Notes under the pieces: model-generated
Told to the model about the DNA's origin: nothing
The model's database searches: none
What the model saw: the letters and a program-made list of their open reading frames with translations, nothing else
Part shown: piece after piece, positions 48,530-59,770 of the stretch
Layout of the letters: the number at the start of each line of letters is the position of its first letter
Numbering within the stretch: the first letter of the stretch is position 1
Program-made: the position numbers and the translations under genes
Origin: Tetracentron sinense
Lineage: Eukaryota; Streptophyta; Magnoliopsida; Trochodendrales; Trochodendraceae
Reading direction: 5' to 3'
Assembly (NCBI GenBank): GCA_015143295.1
Contig: CM026557.1
Span: forward strand, 30,637,965-30,701,964
Length of the DNA stretch: 64,000 nt

Positions 48530-50045
48530 CATGGAGCATCTGATAAGAAACCCCAACTCGAAAAAAAGGGAACCGGGTCAGATAGGAAACCCCAACTCGA
48601 AAAAGAGGGAACAGGGCCACAACATTTCACAAATGTCATGAGCAATAGTTCGATATTCTGCCTCGGCACTAGAACGAGGAACCACATGTTTTTTGCTTTT
48701 CCATGCAACCAAATTACCTCCAAGAAAGGTAAAATATCCCGAGTTCGAACACTAGAAATCTCAAGATGATCATATGAGCGATATAAAAATTTGCAACTAC
48801 GATTGGACATGATATATCGAGAATTCGATGGACAAGGTGTGGGGCACAAGGGGCGTGCATGAACTGGCTCACTATGCTAGTGGCAAAGGTGATGTCTGGT
48901 CGTGTGACAGTGAGGAAATTAGATGTCCCACGAGACACTGGTACTCATGAGGATTAGGAAGAGGATCACCTTCACTATCATGCAAAAAAAAGCTTTGGAT
49001 CCATAAGAGACAATGATGGTTTACATTCAAGCATACCAGTATCACTCAATAGATTCAGGGCATACTTACGTTGAAGACAGAAAAATTCCTTTCTTAGAGC
49101 GAGCAATCTCTAGACTAAGAAAGTACTTTAGATCGCAAGTCTTTGACATCTAAAATACGGTCCATCTCATACTTCACATGAGAAATAAAATAAGAATCAT
49201 CTCCAGTCAAGATGATATAATCAACATAGACCAGAAGAATAGTGCGGCCAATGGCGCCCTAATGGATGAAAGCGGTATGATCAGAGGACATTGTTGAAAT
49301 CCCATGCTAAGAACCACTCCACTGAACCGATGACATCTAAAATACAGTCCATCTCATACTTCACATGAGAAATAAAAGAAGAATCATCTCCAGTTAGGAT
49401 GATATGATCAACATAGACCAGAAGAATAGTGCGACCAATGGCGCCCGAATGGATGAAAGCGGTATGATCGGAGGACATTGTTGAAATCCCATGCTAAGAA
49501 CCACTCCACTGAACTGATGAAACCAAGCATGAGGCGACTGCTTTAAACCATATGTAGACTTTCAAAGTCTACAAACCTTTCCAAACTTCCCCTGAAGTAG
49601 GAAGTCAAGTGGAGAATCCATAAAGGCCTCTTAGGTGAGATGACCATGAAGAAAGACATTTTTCACATCCAACTGATAAAGAGGCCAATCCTGGTTTGTT
49701 GCAATAGAGATGAGAACGTTAACAGAAGTCAACTTAGCCACAGGAGCAAAAGTGGCATCATAATCAAGGTCGTAGGTTTGAGTGAAGCCACGAGCCACAA
49801 GGCGAGCCTTATACCGCGCAATAGAGTCATCTGAATTATGCTTGATAGAAAAACCCATTAGCATCCTACAGTTTTCTTCCCGGGTGGAAGAGAGACTATA
49901 CCCCAAGTATTATTCATCTGCAAGGCACCCATCTCATCAACCATAGTAGTCTTCCATGCAGGATGAAGAAGGGCATCACGAAGAGTGCGAGGAATAGTCA
50001 CAGTGTCAACAGCTGAGATAAAGATCCTGTAGGCAACCCTGCTTG
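48530..50045 (-). mobile_element. Ty1/copia polymerase fossil
   Basis: Minus-strand frames give pieces of a copia polyprotein in the expected order. Near 50040-49880: region before reverse transcriptase (PRTLRDALLHPAW). 49906-49631: reverse transcriptase start (SIARYKARLVARGFTQTYDL, QDWPLYQLDVKN). Around 49480-49280: the catalytic-site neighbourhood (LLVYVDHIILTGDD). 48940-48600: RNase H side (TRPDITFATSIVSQFMHAP). It is broken in multiple places and contains an internal direct duplication. No LTRs were recognised at its ends, so it is a partial old copy. Confidence 0.85.
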
Positions 50046-51285
50046 GGTCTAGCTGCCCTAGGTAGAAAACTTAGGCTAGTTTCATTTTAAAAGTAATTTA
50101 TGTTTATTGTCATTTAGGTAGTTTCTATTTTAATTTTAGAAATTTATCATATGAATTAGCATGACTCCATTTTGGGTTAATAGCATGTTTATAATTTGGA
50201 ATTGATGATCTCATTAGCATGTTTCCAGTTTGGTTAAAAGCATGTTCCTAATTTCAATTGATGATCTGATTAGCATGTTTCCATTTTTTGCATGATTCCA
50301 TAATAGCATGTTCTAAATAAGAATTATAACTTGGTTTCCAATTCAATCTAAAGTGGGTTTAAGGAGTAGGTAACTACTTTTTAATTGGTGTCTAATACCT
50401 TCCTGTAACTCAACCAAATCTCTTTCCCAATTCTCTATTTTTTAGACCATCAACCGAATTAGTAATTTCTATATTTACTTGCTATTTGTGCTTTATCTAA
50501 AATCGTGCTTTATGCTTTCTTTCTAAAACTATGGTTTCTAGATTTGACAATAAACTTTGTTTGAAAATTTAGAAACATGCCCAAGCAATCACATTCTATT
50601 TCTTGTTTGGAAACTGTTTTATTCATCTCATTTGTATCATGTTAGAATAAGAAACCCTACTTTCTCATCTAGGTGGATCAATTAGGTTTACGATCGTGGA
50701 ATGATTATCCTCAATGATGGAACCCAAAGATCCATGAATGAGTATCAATCATAGAACCATGGGATGGTTATCCTCGGTTAACGCAATTGATTTCTTCCAC
50801 TCTCACCCATCAACCCTAGAGGCAGTTGGTTAACCCATGTGATGGGATGCACATATACGGTCAAGTGCCCCTTGATCTCTATAGAAGAACATTGCATACA
50901 CAAGCATGGCATATAGCTAATAGGTGTGTTTGGTTTCAACACCGAGACCAACCCAAAGGGGGGATAATCCTATCCCTATTCTACTAATGTTCTAAGCCCG
51001 CTCCTTAAGCCTTTGTTTGGGTGCAAGGATAACCCTATCCTTACACGTATTCTTTTTTGGAGCTTGTGTGTGCCTTATTTGTTGATTAATATATAGATAG
51101 GTCATATCTACTCCATCTAGTGTTTGGATACAGGTCAAAAAGACATGTGAGGGTGTAACCTTAGATTCTAAATGGGGCTTATGGTTCACCTATTAACCCA
51201 TTTAATATTGACCCAAATGGGCTCTGGATTCCCATAACACAATTAAGTGGGTTGGATTTACCTTGTTCACTCACCCTACTGATTC
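50046..51285. mobile_element. Rearranged Tat-like LTR/leader fragments
   Basis: Near 50340-50420 the minus strand matches the LTR landmarks ggtattag(a/g)cacc and ggttacctactcc-like of 32925-32975. Near 50690-50900 the plus strand resembles the leader at 33330-33540 (gattatcctca, cacatatacgg). The two pieces are in opposite orientation, so the remnant is rearranged. An attagcatgtttcc repeat occurs near 50213 and 50269. No coding domain seen. Confidence 0.4.
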
Positions 51286-51480
51286 ACATGCGTCTAGGTT
51301 TTTTTTTTTTTTGGACGCGTCTAGTTTATCAAAAAAAGAAAAAAAAGCGTCTAGTTTTTTTTTTTTTTTTGGTTGAAAAAAAAAGAAAAAGCAAGCGTCT
51401 AGTTGACTCACCCATTTTTTTTTAGTGTAACCTTGTTAACTTATTTAATTAAAAAAATAAAAAATAAAAAAATTTGTGCA
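51286..51480. repeat. Low-complexity block with gcgtctagtt repeats and T/A runs
   Basis: Three to four copies of gcgtctagtt separated by long T and A runs. Likely slippage-prone DNA; no gene. Confidence 0.7.
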
Positions 51481-51840
51481 TTACATCCATTCCAATCATG
51501 GATCATGCGATGCAAATGGCATGACTCCATTAATGGTTTATCAAGGGGCTCCCCATCATCGTCCCACACTTGATCATCTGTGCAACATCATCAATCTATC
51601 TTGATCATTCCTGTATCTATCCTCAGATGCAGCATTACCATGTCATTGCAATCTTCACCCTTCATTACCATGAACACCTCTCTTTCCTCGTGTCCTCTTT
51701 TTCAGATACCTCCTACATCAGTGTGCTTGAATCTTCATCAAATGCCTCCCTACTCCCTAGAGTCAGTGCTTTGTGAGTGGACACTCTCAAAACTCCAGAA
51801 AAATACTTGGCTTTCCTCCTTCAAAACTTGAAAGCAGTAT
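51481..51840. other. Spacer, no convincing gene
   Basis: The open frames at 51570-51831 overlap on two frames and are biased by composition; I do not accept them as genes. Confidence 0.4.
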
Positions 51841-51872
51841 ATGAGCTTAGATTGAGAAGAACTAGAATTGCC

Positions 51873-51903
<31 letters not shown>

Positions 51904-52100
51904 CGCAAAGATTGAGAACCTGCAAGTCTTTGTACCCTAAATTAGCAACTGCAAAGGAAGAGGGAAAATCCGAATGGCATCCTACACTTTACCAAAATTT
52001 TTTAAAGGCTGCCTTACTATTTTCCTGAGATTCATCAAGATTTGGGGGCGCCGCCGTTTCCGGAAGATGTCCTCCCCTTATTTGTTTTTTTATTTAAAAT
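51841..52100 (+). repeat. Segmental tandem duplication, copy 1 (empty site)
   Basis: Begins agcttagattgagaag and ends with aagatgtcctccccttattt. It contains a (GA)n tract (51873-51899) and the uninterrupted site aaagattgagaacctgc (51910). It matches copy 2 at 52107-52163 plus 52469-52580. Confidence 0.8.
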
Positions 52101-52106
52101 ATAAGA

Positions 52107-52585
52107 GCTTAGACAGAGAAGAACTAGATTGCCCAGAGAGAGTTTCCCCCAAAGATTGAGGGCCTTGGCTTGTCTTTGGCGAAGCCAGCCAGAAAGAGCT
52201 TGTCTCAGGATTCCATAGAATAGAGGACAAGTGGTGGAGAAGTCAAAATCATGGGGTCCATGATTTTGACTTCTCCACACACAAATGGACATGTGGCAAT
52301 AAGTGTGTAAGTGTGTCTGAGAGTAAGGGGGAGAGATATCAAATGGGGTGAAGTCATAAATCATGGGAAAAAATAAATGACTCATCCCCATTTTTCTTCC
52401 AGTTGCCGCACAATGTATGGAACCCCGAGAGCCCTTTCTGGCTCCACCAGAGACAATCGGAGGCCAAGATTGAGAGCCTGCAAGTCTTCTTTGTACCCTA
52501 AATAAGCAACTGCAAAGGAAGAGGGAAAATCCGCTGCCGTTCTGAAAGACGTCCTCCCCTTGTTTTTTTTTCTTTTTAAATATCC
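52107..52585 (+). repeat. Segmental tandem duplication, copy 2 (interrupted by a MITE)
   Basis: Agctta-gacagagaagaac, then gagagtttccccc, then the MITE, then gagcctgcaagtcttc and aaagacgtcctcccctt. Relative to copy 1 it lacks part of the middle and the long GA tract. Confidence 0.8.
52164..52468. mobile_element. Mutator-like MITE, copy 2
   Basis: A 305-bp element starting CTTGGCTTGTCTTTGGCG and ending AGGCCAAG, closely similar to 43627-43915. It is flanked by attgagggc (52155-52163) and attgagagc (52469-52477), a 9-bp duplication with one difference. The neighbouring duplicate at about 51913 carries the unfilled site attgagaac, which confirms both the insertion and the 9-bp duplication typical of Mutator-like elements. 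Confidence 0.88.
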
Positions 52586-52737
52586 TCTTTCCTGATTTGC
52601 GGAACAGTGTCCCGTCCCCATCCTTTTCTCTAAACTTTAAACTTCCCCGTTAGACATGCTGCCATGTGCCATGTGCCATGTGCCACCCTGTTGTTGGTTA
52701 CAAATCCATTCGATGATTTTAAGGTTATTTGATTCTA

Positions 52738-53625
52738 TAAAAGATTTTTTTTTTTGGTGAAAAACCCCTATCTTTTCAACTATTTGTAAATATCCCTTCC
52801 CTTTTATGATTTTGTATTTTACCCCCCATTAACTTTTAAATCCTTTGCACCATTCCATCTATTACTTAGTTAACATATGTTAAATTTTTATGAAAAACCT
52901 TTTTAACCTTTTTTTTAAAAATATCAATGAGATTTGTAAAATCTTTTCACAAGTGCTTCGAGCCCACTAATAGTGATTAAGATTCACTCACCCTTAGGAT
53001 TCATCCATTTACCCTTGGTTTTTAGAGAAAGAAAAATTTAACCTTAAGTTGATTATGCTTAACCACAGTAAAAGGAGCTCTACAAGCCGCCACGTGTCCC
53101 TTTTAACACTCTCTAACTGTGGTTAAAGATATACTCTCCTCTAGGTTCATCCATCTAACCTTGAATTTTAGAAAAAAATATATAAAAATGTTAACCTTAG
53201 GTTGACTATACTTAACCACAGTTAAATGGGGCTCTACGTGTCTATGCGATGTACCCAATTTACTTTTGTGATGATAGTTTGTCGCCAACTATGGGGACTA
53301 GGGTGTGCTTTTGTGTGTCAACGAGGAGACCATATGGCCAGCAACAACTCTCACAAACGAGGTACACCCCCTTCAAACAAAGGTTAGACTACAGTTAGTG
53401 GGTTCCAAGCACTCGTAAAAAGTTTTTAGAAATCTCATTGAAATATAAAAAAAGAAGTTAAAAAGGTCATTTCATAAAAAATTTAACATCCGTTAATTAA
53501 GTTATGAAATGGTGGATTTGCAAAGAATTTAAAAGTTAGTGGGGGTAAAATACAAAATCATAAAAAGAAAGGGAGTATTTAAAAATAGCTGAAAAGATAG
53601 GGGGTTTTCAAAAAAAAAACCCATC
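52738..53625. mobile_element. Foldback element with ~230-bp arms
   Basis: The left arm (52738-52970) and right arm (53395-53625) are inverted copies: cccctatcttttca versus tgaaaagataggggg, ttaacttttaaat versus atttaaaagttag, aatgagattt versus aaatctcatt. The interior includes cttaaccacagt(t)aaa and cacccttagg segments that match the foldback at 44323-44813. A possible short duplication ataaaag flanks it. Non-coding; open frames across it are by-products. Confidence 0.75.
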
Positions 53626-54143
53626 AATAAAAGGCCCAAATTGACACAACATACGTTTTAAACAAATCTTAACAAAATGGAAGATATTTCTAAAAGAGAC
53701 TAGGGTTATTTTCATAATTTGTGAAAATGATATTTTTGGTAATTTCTCCAAAACCTAGTGGGTCATGAGAAATCCTGTGGCCTGTAGGAGTGCAAATTGG
53801 GTGCTTACATGTGACAATCTAGAATTGTTTGTTGTTCTTATCGAAGTTGAGCATTACTTGTCCTGCGCTTTTGTTTCATTTGAATTTTGGGCTGCTACAT
53901 TTCCATTACTTAATCATAGCAGAGACCCTAGTACTCTCATCATTAATTCATTATTGATCTTGTAGAGCTTGTGTCAGGCTATGCTTTCATCTCCAGCCAA
54001 TTCTGTTCTGCCCTAGCATGTCACATTTCTTTTATAATTATCAACACTTTGAAGTAAATGGTGGAATGAAACAAATTGTTTCCCTGCAACTTATTGTTTG
54101 GTACTTAATGCCAATTCTGTTCTCCCTCCATCTCTGTCACTAG
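53626..54143. other. Spacer upstream of the SAC3 exon
   Basis: The minus strand carries a Tat-like LTR start (tgtaagcaccc) at 53811. No upstream SAC3 exon was recognised. The frame at 53765-53965 is not convincing. Confidence 0.4.
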
Positions 54144-54359
54144 TTTTGCAGAACTATCTCTACCATGCAGGCATCGGACGTGCGGCCCCTGTCGGTGTTG
54201 CAAGACACACTAAACTGCCATTTAAACTTATTGGATTCATCTGATCATCCATTTGAAGTGGTTCATGACTTCATCTTTGATAGGACAAGGTCTATAAGGC
54301 AAGATCTTAGCATGCAGAACATCATCAATTGTCAAGCAATCCACATGTTTGAGGAAATG
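54144..54359 (+). CDS. SAC3/GANP-family exon (SAC3C-like), partial
   Basis: A 216-bp, 72-codon open segment bounded by a pyrimidine-rich acceptor (tctgtcactag) and a GT donor (gtacga). It reads [20 protein letters not shown], then [20 protein letters not shown], then [20 protein letters not shown] and [12 protein letters not shown]. This is the conserved core of the SAC3/GANP domain: DVRP, the [19 protein letters not shown] block and the start of the next helix. In this family the domain is the scaffold of the TREX-2 mRNA-export complex or related assemblies. The frame is intact and both ends sit at plausible splice sites, so it may be a real exon. The next expected segment (VKFHVISH-like) was not found downstream before the hAT cluster. 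It may be one exon of a gene with long introns or an isolated gene fragment. Confidence 0.75.
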
Positions 54360-55473
54360 GTACGATTTCCTGGTGAAAACCTCTTTTAAGTATCTCCCAG
54401 TTAACATTTTTCTCCCAGTTACAAGCCATACAAGAGTGAAATCTGTTGAATTCATCATTGATTCATATTAATCCGGCTATGATATTTATCCTCCTTATTT
54501 TAAGGTATCATGGGGCAGTTTGATCCTTCTTATTCACTTTAGCATCTAACCGTATAATCTTTACTTCCATTGGACCATAACATAATTCACACTGCAAAAG
54601 ACCTGCTATTTATGATAATGAAAATACTTCCCAAACACTACAAACATGCAAAGTTCATATACTTTCATACTCTTTTAATTCTTCTCACTATTTACTGTAT
54701 GGTGGAAATCTGCTATTTATTATGATAAAATGTATTTAGTGCTTTGGATGGACCCTATTCTGGAGACACTTTCTCATTTTTGCTAGCTTATTTTGGCATG
54801 ACTGTTCATGTTATGTATTAAATGTAACAACCTTGTTGCAATTGCTGATGAGTGGAACTGTACAATTTTGGCATATTCTGTCGCAGACTCGCAGTAGCTC
54901 GTTGACTCCCTGACTCAATTATTAATAAAAAGTAAACGAAGGAAAAATCAAAAAAGATAGTCGACTTCCAGGCTCGTCATTTAAGTAGACAGGATGATTC
55001 TCATCTTCCAAATTATATGCTGAATCAAATCATTAACTCTTCGATTCTAACTCCTTTAGTTGAATTATATGGTCCACAGAGTTAGAAATCACTTGAATCT
55101 TCACTGGATCAAATTCACCTTTTTTCTGTTATAGCACATAGTATTAGTAAGATATGTTTATAGGATCATTTGACCCTTAGAACTTCATCATGTTGGATAC
55201 TTGGATCCAACCTCACGTAATCTTTGTCCAAAAGCAGAAATGGGTTTATAGCATATAACAGAAAAAATTACATAAAATCCTTGATGTGAACATGGAAATT
55301 TACCGTCATTTCACATTGGGGAAATCCCTTAGATGGAATGACGCTTAACAGCCGAAGACAGAGTCGCAACCTATTTAAGTTTGAAGGGAAAATAAGATTC
55401 CTAAATCTAATGGATAAGGCAAAGTCTAAGGTCTGGAAACCCCAAGGAGCATGAGGAACACCCAAAGGGGTAG
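54360..55473. other. Spacer downstream of the SAC3 exon
   Basis: AT-rich, intron-like sequence. I searched for further SAC3 exons and found none I could support. Confidence 0.4.
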
Positions 55474-55725
55474 CTCAATAGTAGTGTTTTAAAATGCGTG
55501 TGAGGCTTACACCTCGGGGTGAGGCTTACACCTCGGGGTGAGGCTTAAGGAAAACGCCTTGAGGCTCCCCCATGAGGCTCACATGAGGCACATGCCTCAT
55601 GCCTCATGCCTTGAAGCTTACTTTATGTTTATGGCGTACATCTCATACATTAACTAAAATTAGATATCTAGCCACAATTGAAACTTAAATGTCGTTTTTT
55701 TTTTAAATTTGTTATTTGTTTCAAG

Positions 55726-56651
55726 CAGTGTTCAAAAACTCGATTTGACTCAGAAGTCAGCCAGGTCGAGTAACTCAGAATACTCGAAAAAAACTCGACT
55801 CAGCCGACTCGGAAATAATATAATTTTTTATATATATATGTACGTCTATATTATAAAATTCAAGATAAAAAAATTTAAAAATTCAACAAGAGGGGCTACA
55901 GAATGTATATGGAAGATTGAAAAAAATAACATGCACATGAAATTAAGGATTGAAAAAAAACAATGTATATGGGCAAGTGAATGAGGGTTGTAGGTTTTTT
56001 TAACAAAGAAAGAGGGGCTACATTCCAGATTTACCAAGGAATGTAAATGGATTGAAGATTTTTCAAAAAAAAAGAGCACGAATGTAAATGAGTTGCAGCA
56101 GATTCTCAAGAAAAAAAGGGGCTACAACTTACAACACTAAGAGGAGTACCGGTTATTTCTTCTTCTCCTTCTCCTTCTCTTCTTCCTTCCTATGTTTAAA
56201 TTTTACAGTTTATTTCCTCTCAAATTTTGAAATCCTAGAGCCCTAAAAAAAAAGAAGCGTTACAGAGAAGAAGCTTGCAGAGGTGGCTTTAAACTTTTAA
56301 ATATTAAAAAAAAAAAAAAAGTTAAAAGAAGAGGCGTTACAGAGGAGAACTTACATATTTTCGAAAAAAAAAGGTTAGAGAAGAGAAGCTACAGTGAAGA
56401 TGCCTTCTCTTCTCGAGCTTCGTTTCTCTCCCTTGAAAAAAAAAACCCTATTCCCCAAAGCAAGTAAACCATCGAGTAAAAGAGGTTTTAAATACCAGTT
56501 ATATCCCATTAAGAGTCGGTTGGGTCACAAAATCACTTAAACTCATGTTAACTCGTCCGAGTTTTTTGAGTAATACCGGCGAGTTGGATCGAAACCCAGC
56601 CGAGTTGACTTGGCCGAGTTCTGAGTTAATTCACCGAGTTTTTGTACTATG
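55726..56651. mobile_element. Non-autonomous hAT element nested in another hAT, 926 bp
   Basis: Flanked by a perfect 8-bp duplication GTTTCAAG (55718-55725, 56652-56659). Ends: cagtgttcaaaaactcg at the left and cgagtttttgtactatg at the right, inverted. Subterminal gactcg/cgagt motifs recur in both orientations (55745-55820, 56545-56640). No transposase; the open frames inside are AT-rich by-products. Confidence 0.87.
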
Positions 56652-56719
56652 GTTTCAAGTTTCAACTAATTTATATAGTATTTCACTATTTCCTATGTGT
56701 ATGTGTGTGCCCACAATAA

Positions 56720-56785
56720 TACACACACACACACACACATATATATATTAAGTGTATCTCTCTCTATATATGTATATATATATAC
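56720..56785. repeat. (CA)n and (TA)n microsatellites
   Basis: A CA run at 56720-56738, then short TA runs, inside the outer hAT. Confidence 0.9.
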
Positions 56786-56989
56786 ACATTAATCTTTCAG
56801 TATTGAATCTTTTTAGAATTTTTCTTGTTTTTTTTTTATTTGTTAAAATTCTTGCGAGGCTTATGCCTCACGCCTTCACGTTTTAAAACATTGCTCAATA
56901 GTAGTCCAAAACAAAGGCACAATGCTATTTTAAGCACTGTCTGACTGTCAGTATTAGCCATAGAGGGTCTGTTGCTGATCTAACAATAG

Positions 56990-58372
56990 TTCAATCTCGA
57001 GTTGGCCGTAGAGCCTCTGCCACCCATACAGGACAATGTTGAAAACAGAGATCCTCATGGCTTGGATCTGAGGCTAAACCAATTCCAGAGGGTCTGAGGG
57101 GGAGAAACAACCAAAAAGCAGTCAAAAAGTCCCAAATCTCAGGGGAGAGTGCATTGTTTTGGGCGTTGTCCCTGTTAGTCTGTAGATGATCTAACGCCCA
57201 CACCCATAGTAACTAAAACTGGGCTGAGTGGTAGAGCATATACCATCCGAACACTACAGAGCTCCGAATAGCGACTGTTTTGGAATTTGGACTCTGTTCA
57301 TTTTGGGGGCCCTTGGCTCACCTCTTGGTCTGTATTTTCCCCACAGTACTGAGGTAAAATAAAGAGGGATAGGGGGAAAATAAAAGGTAAAGGTCCCTAC
57401 TTCCTACCAATCCTTTAAAGTAGAGTAGGGGGATCCCTACTACTAAGGGTATGACCTCTACCACTAAACCAAGCTCTATCAAAGATACAAGGAAATAACT
57501 AGAGCTAGGAAGCAAGTAGAGCAAGGAACTAGAAAGTAAAGAATGAAACTAGCAAATAATTGAAAGATAATGCTTGAATGGAAGACTAAGGTTGGAAGGA
57601 GTTTAAAGAAAGGAGATTTGGAACAAGACGAGATTGGTCTCAGAGTATGCCTAGCTATGGCCTAGCTCCTCAAGAGACTCTTTTTAAAGCTTCAAGCTTC
57701 TTTCCAGGATACCAAAGGTTGGAGCATCCAAAGTTGGAGAAATGGGGTTGGGGGTGAGGCTTATTTATAGGATAGGAAAGGGAGGAGAAATCCTCACATT
57801 TCCAATGTGGAACTAAACTTGGCTTGGGGGTGTATGAGTCACTTGGGCATATGAAGGGATTAATGCACATGAACAATTCTGGGTGTTGGGGTTGTTTTTG
57901 GTCCAAGAAAGAGGCTTCCCAGGAGGGAAACTGTTGGTAGCTGACACTATTTCAAGGTGACGGTATATGGTCTACCGCCCACTGCAAAGTGCCTCAATTT
58001 TGGGTTTGTCGGTGAACCCTATACCGCCCACTGGTGTACTATTCCGAAATTGCTCTCTTGCATGTAAGACAAGTCTGTGATACTGTTCACCAATTGGCAG
58101 TAATTGGTGATTGGTATGGCAAGATTTTACTCTGGCGGTAGGGCTTCCACCTTCCAACCCATATTTCATTATTTTTTCATAGGGGTAGAGGCAGTACCGC
58201 CTGACAAGGAATTCCCCAAAACAAGCTGCTGCGCAATTTTGCTTGGGTTTTGGGACTTTGGAAAGATGCTTAGGTTCAGGCAAGGGGTTTAAGGTCTAAA
58301 TTGGGTATTTAGGATGGTGATTTCTGGAGATTCAGAGGAGAAGCGGAGGCCCGTGCAAAAATACACCTGACA
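56990..58372 (-). mobile_element. Tat-like LTR fragment, minus strand (fossil)
   Basis: On the minus strand it starts TGTCAGGTGTATTTTTGCAC at 58372, comparable to the start at 48155. The 57950-58200 part carries spaced palindromes of the type cggta-N7-taccg (for example gacggtatatggtctaccg). The internal G/A-rich part (57350-57500) is non-coding. The 3' limit is uncertain; no polymerase domain is present. Related in kind to 46196-48155. Confidence 0.5.
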
Positions 58373-59202
58373 TCAACAAAATCTATAATCAAATAAAAGG
58401 GCACAGAATGATAAATAACTTCACTTGAAACTGTGTTGAAATGCTGATTTCATTGGGCATTGCATCGCAAAGATGATATCACTACTTTGGGCTAGTGAAA
58501 GACGATCTTTTTTGTCCTATTGATACCAAGAATCATAGTTATGTGACTCTTTTTCATTTTCCATCTTTCTATATCTGTTTTCTCTTCTCACCCATCTCGT
58601 TTTCTTTTGTTTTTCATGCCATAATTTTTTCTTATAAACATATTTGGAGTGACTTATAAACATAATTTAAAGAAAATTTATTGGACTGGTACTTGGTAAT
58701 TCATATATTAGGAGTGACTTATATTGTGGCTTTTGAGTTGTAGATCTTTTGTTTTGATAAGACGAACTTTAGGAAAAGGCTCAACCATGCCATATATTTT
58801 ACTTCCTTCTATTTTTAACATCATCATCCAAGCCTTCCCAGTTATTTTTAGAAAGTAAAAAATGAAAATGACATGGCTTTACAAGTTGACTCTAGTGATT
58901 CTCAAGCATAACCGACTTCCAAGCTATTACCTTGAGTCAAGTTCCTGAGGCAGCTAGTTATTTGTTGTACCCTACATGTTTTTGATGTATATCTGAGACC
59001 GGTTTCTCAATGCAGGCCAACATAAGTATTGCATCCTTTATATATTTTCACGAGCTAGAGAGTGCTCCCAGTTGGAAACATGGAAATCCATTTTCACTTG
59101 ATAGTGTATTCACGGGAGCACAGTTTTAAATCCATGTAATTTATAAACAATGCTTAAAATCTGTGTTCGGAGTAATAAAACCATAGATTTACTTGTGAGT
59201 AT
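58373..59202. other. Spacer, no accepted gene
   Basis: AT-rich. An exon-like segment after tctcaatgcag (59015) reads ANISIASFIYFHELESAP but has no recognised family and no clear donor, so it is not called. Confidence 0.4.
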
Positions 59203-59210
59203 CTTTTATG

Positions 59211-59422
59211 CAATGTTACCTAGGCACGTGGTACGGGTGCCAAGTGTCTAGGTATCTAGAGGTGTACGAACATAACAAGCTCAGAAAATCCCAATACGGT
59301 GGCATGGACCTTTAGATTTTTTTAAGAATAGGAATAGAGAGAGGGGGAACCACCTGTTTCTAATATTTTTTTTAAGTATAAACCAAAGTTATAAAAGAAC
59401 AGTCATATAGAGAATCCTAAGA

Positions 59423-59469
<47 letters not shown>

Positions 59470-59762
59470 CCTATTGATCATTGTTGGCGGCGCTGCTCTC
59501 TTAGGAAGTTTTCCTCTATGTTGCCGAAAAAAGTACACATGACAAAAATTTCCTAACAATCCAATATATATATATATATATATGTTAAAATTACATGGCC
59601 TACTTGAAGCATCACATACCTAATCATAATGTTGACATGACCATGGCACAGTATAGGCATGTACCAAGGAGTGTCATGTCTTACCATGGAGTGTCGTGTC
59701 GTGTCGTGCTAAGGTGTGCCTAGGCAAAATTTGGGGAAAACTGAAGTGCCTAGGTAACACTG
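59211..59762. mobile_element. Non-autonomous hAT element, 552 bp
   Basis: The ends are inverted: caatgttacctaggcac at the left and gtgcctaggtaacactg at the right. Flanking 8-mers cttttatg (59203-59210) and cttttata (59763-59770) differ at one base. The interior has cctagg and gtgccta/taggcac repeats near both ends, a (GA)n tract (59428-59464) and a (TA)n run near 59570. No transposase. Confidence 0.82.
59428..59464. repeat. (GA)n microsatellite
   Basis: About 18 uninterrupted GA units inside the hAT at 59211-59762. Confidence 0.95.
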
Positions 59763-59770
59763 CTTTTATA

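Larger units (their letters stand above)
55482..56893. mobile_element. Non-autonomous hAT element (outer), 1412 bp with nested insert
   Basis: Flanked by a perfect 8-bp duplication CTCAATAG (55474-55481, 56894-56901). The ends are inverted: tagtgttttaaaatgcg at the left and acgttttaaaacattg at the right. Subterminal regions carry gaggcttacacctc and gcctcatgcctc repeats. Without the nested element it would be about 480 bp. No transposase. Confidence 0.85.

Noticed and set aside
51570-52028. Plus-strand frames of 68-83 codons as a gene
   Set aside because: Several frames overlap in different phases, one spans a GA microsatellite, and none has a recognisable domain.
59017-59130. Exon-like segment after tctcaatgcag
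   Set aside because: An acceptor-like site is present but there is no convincing donor and no recognised family.
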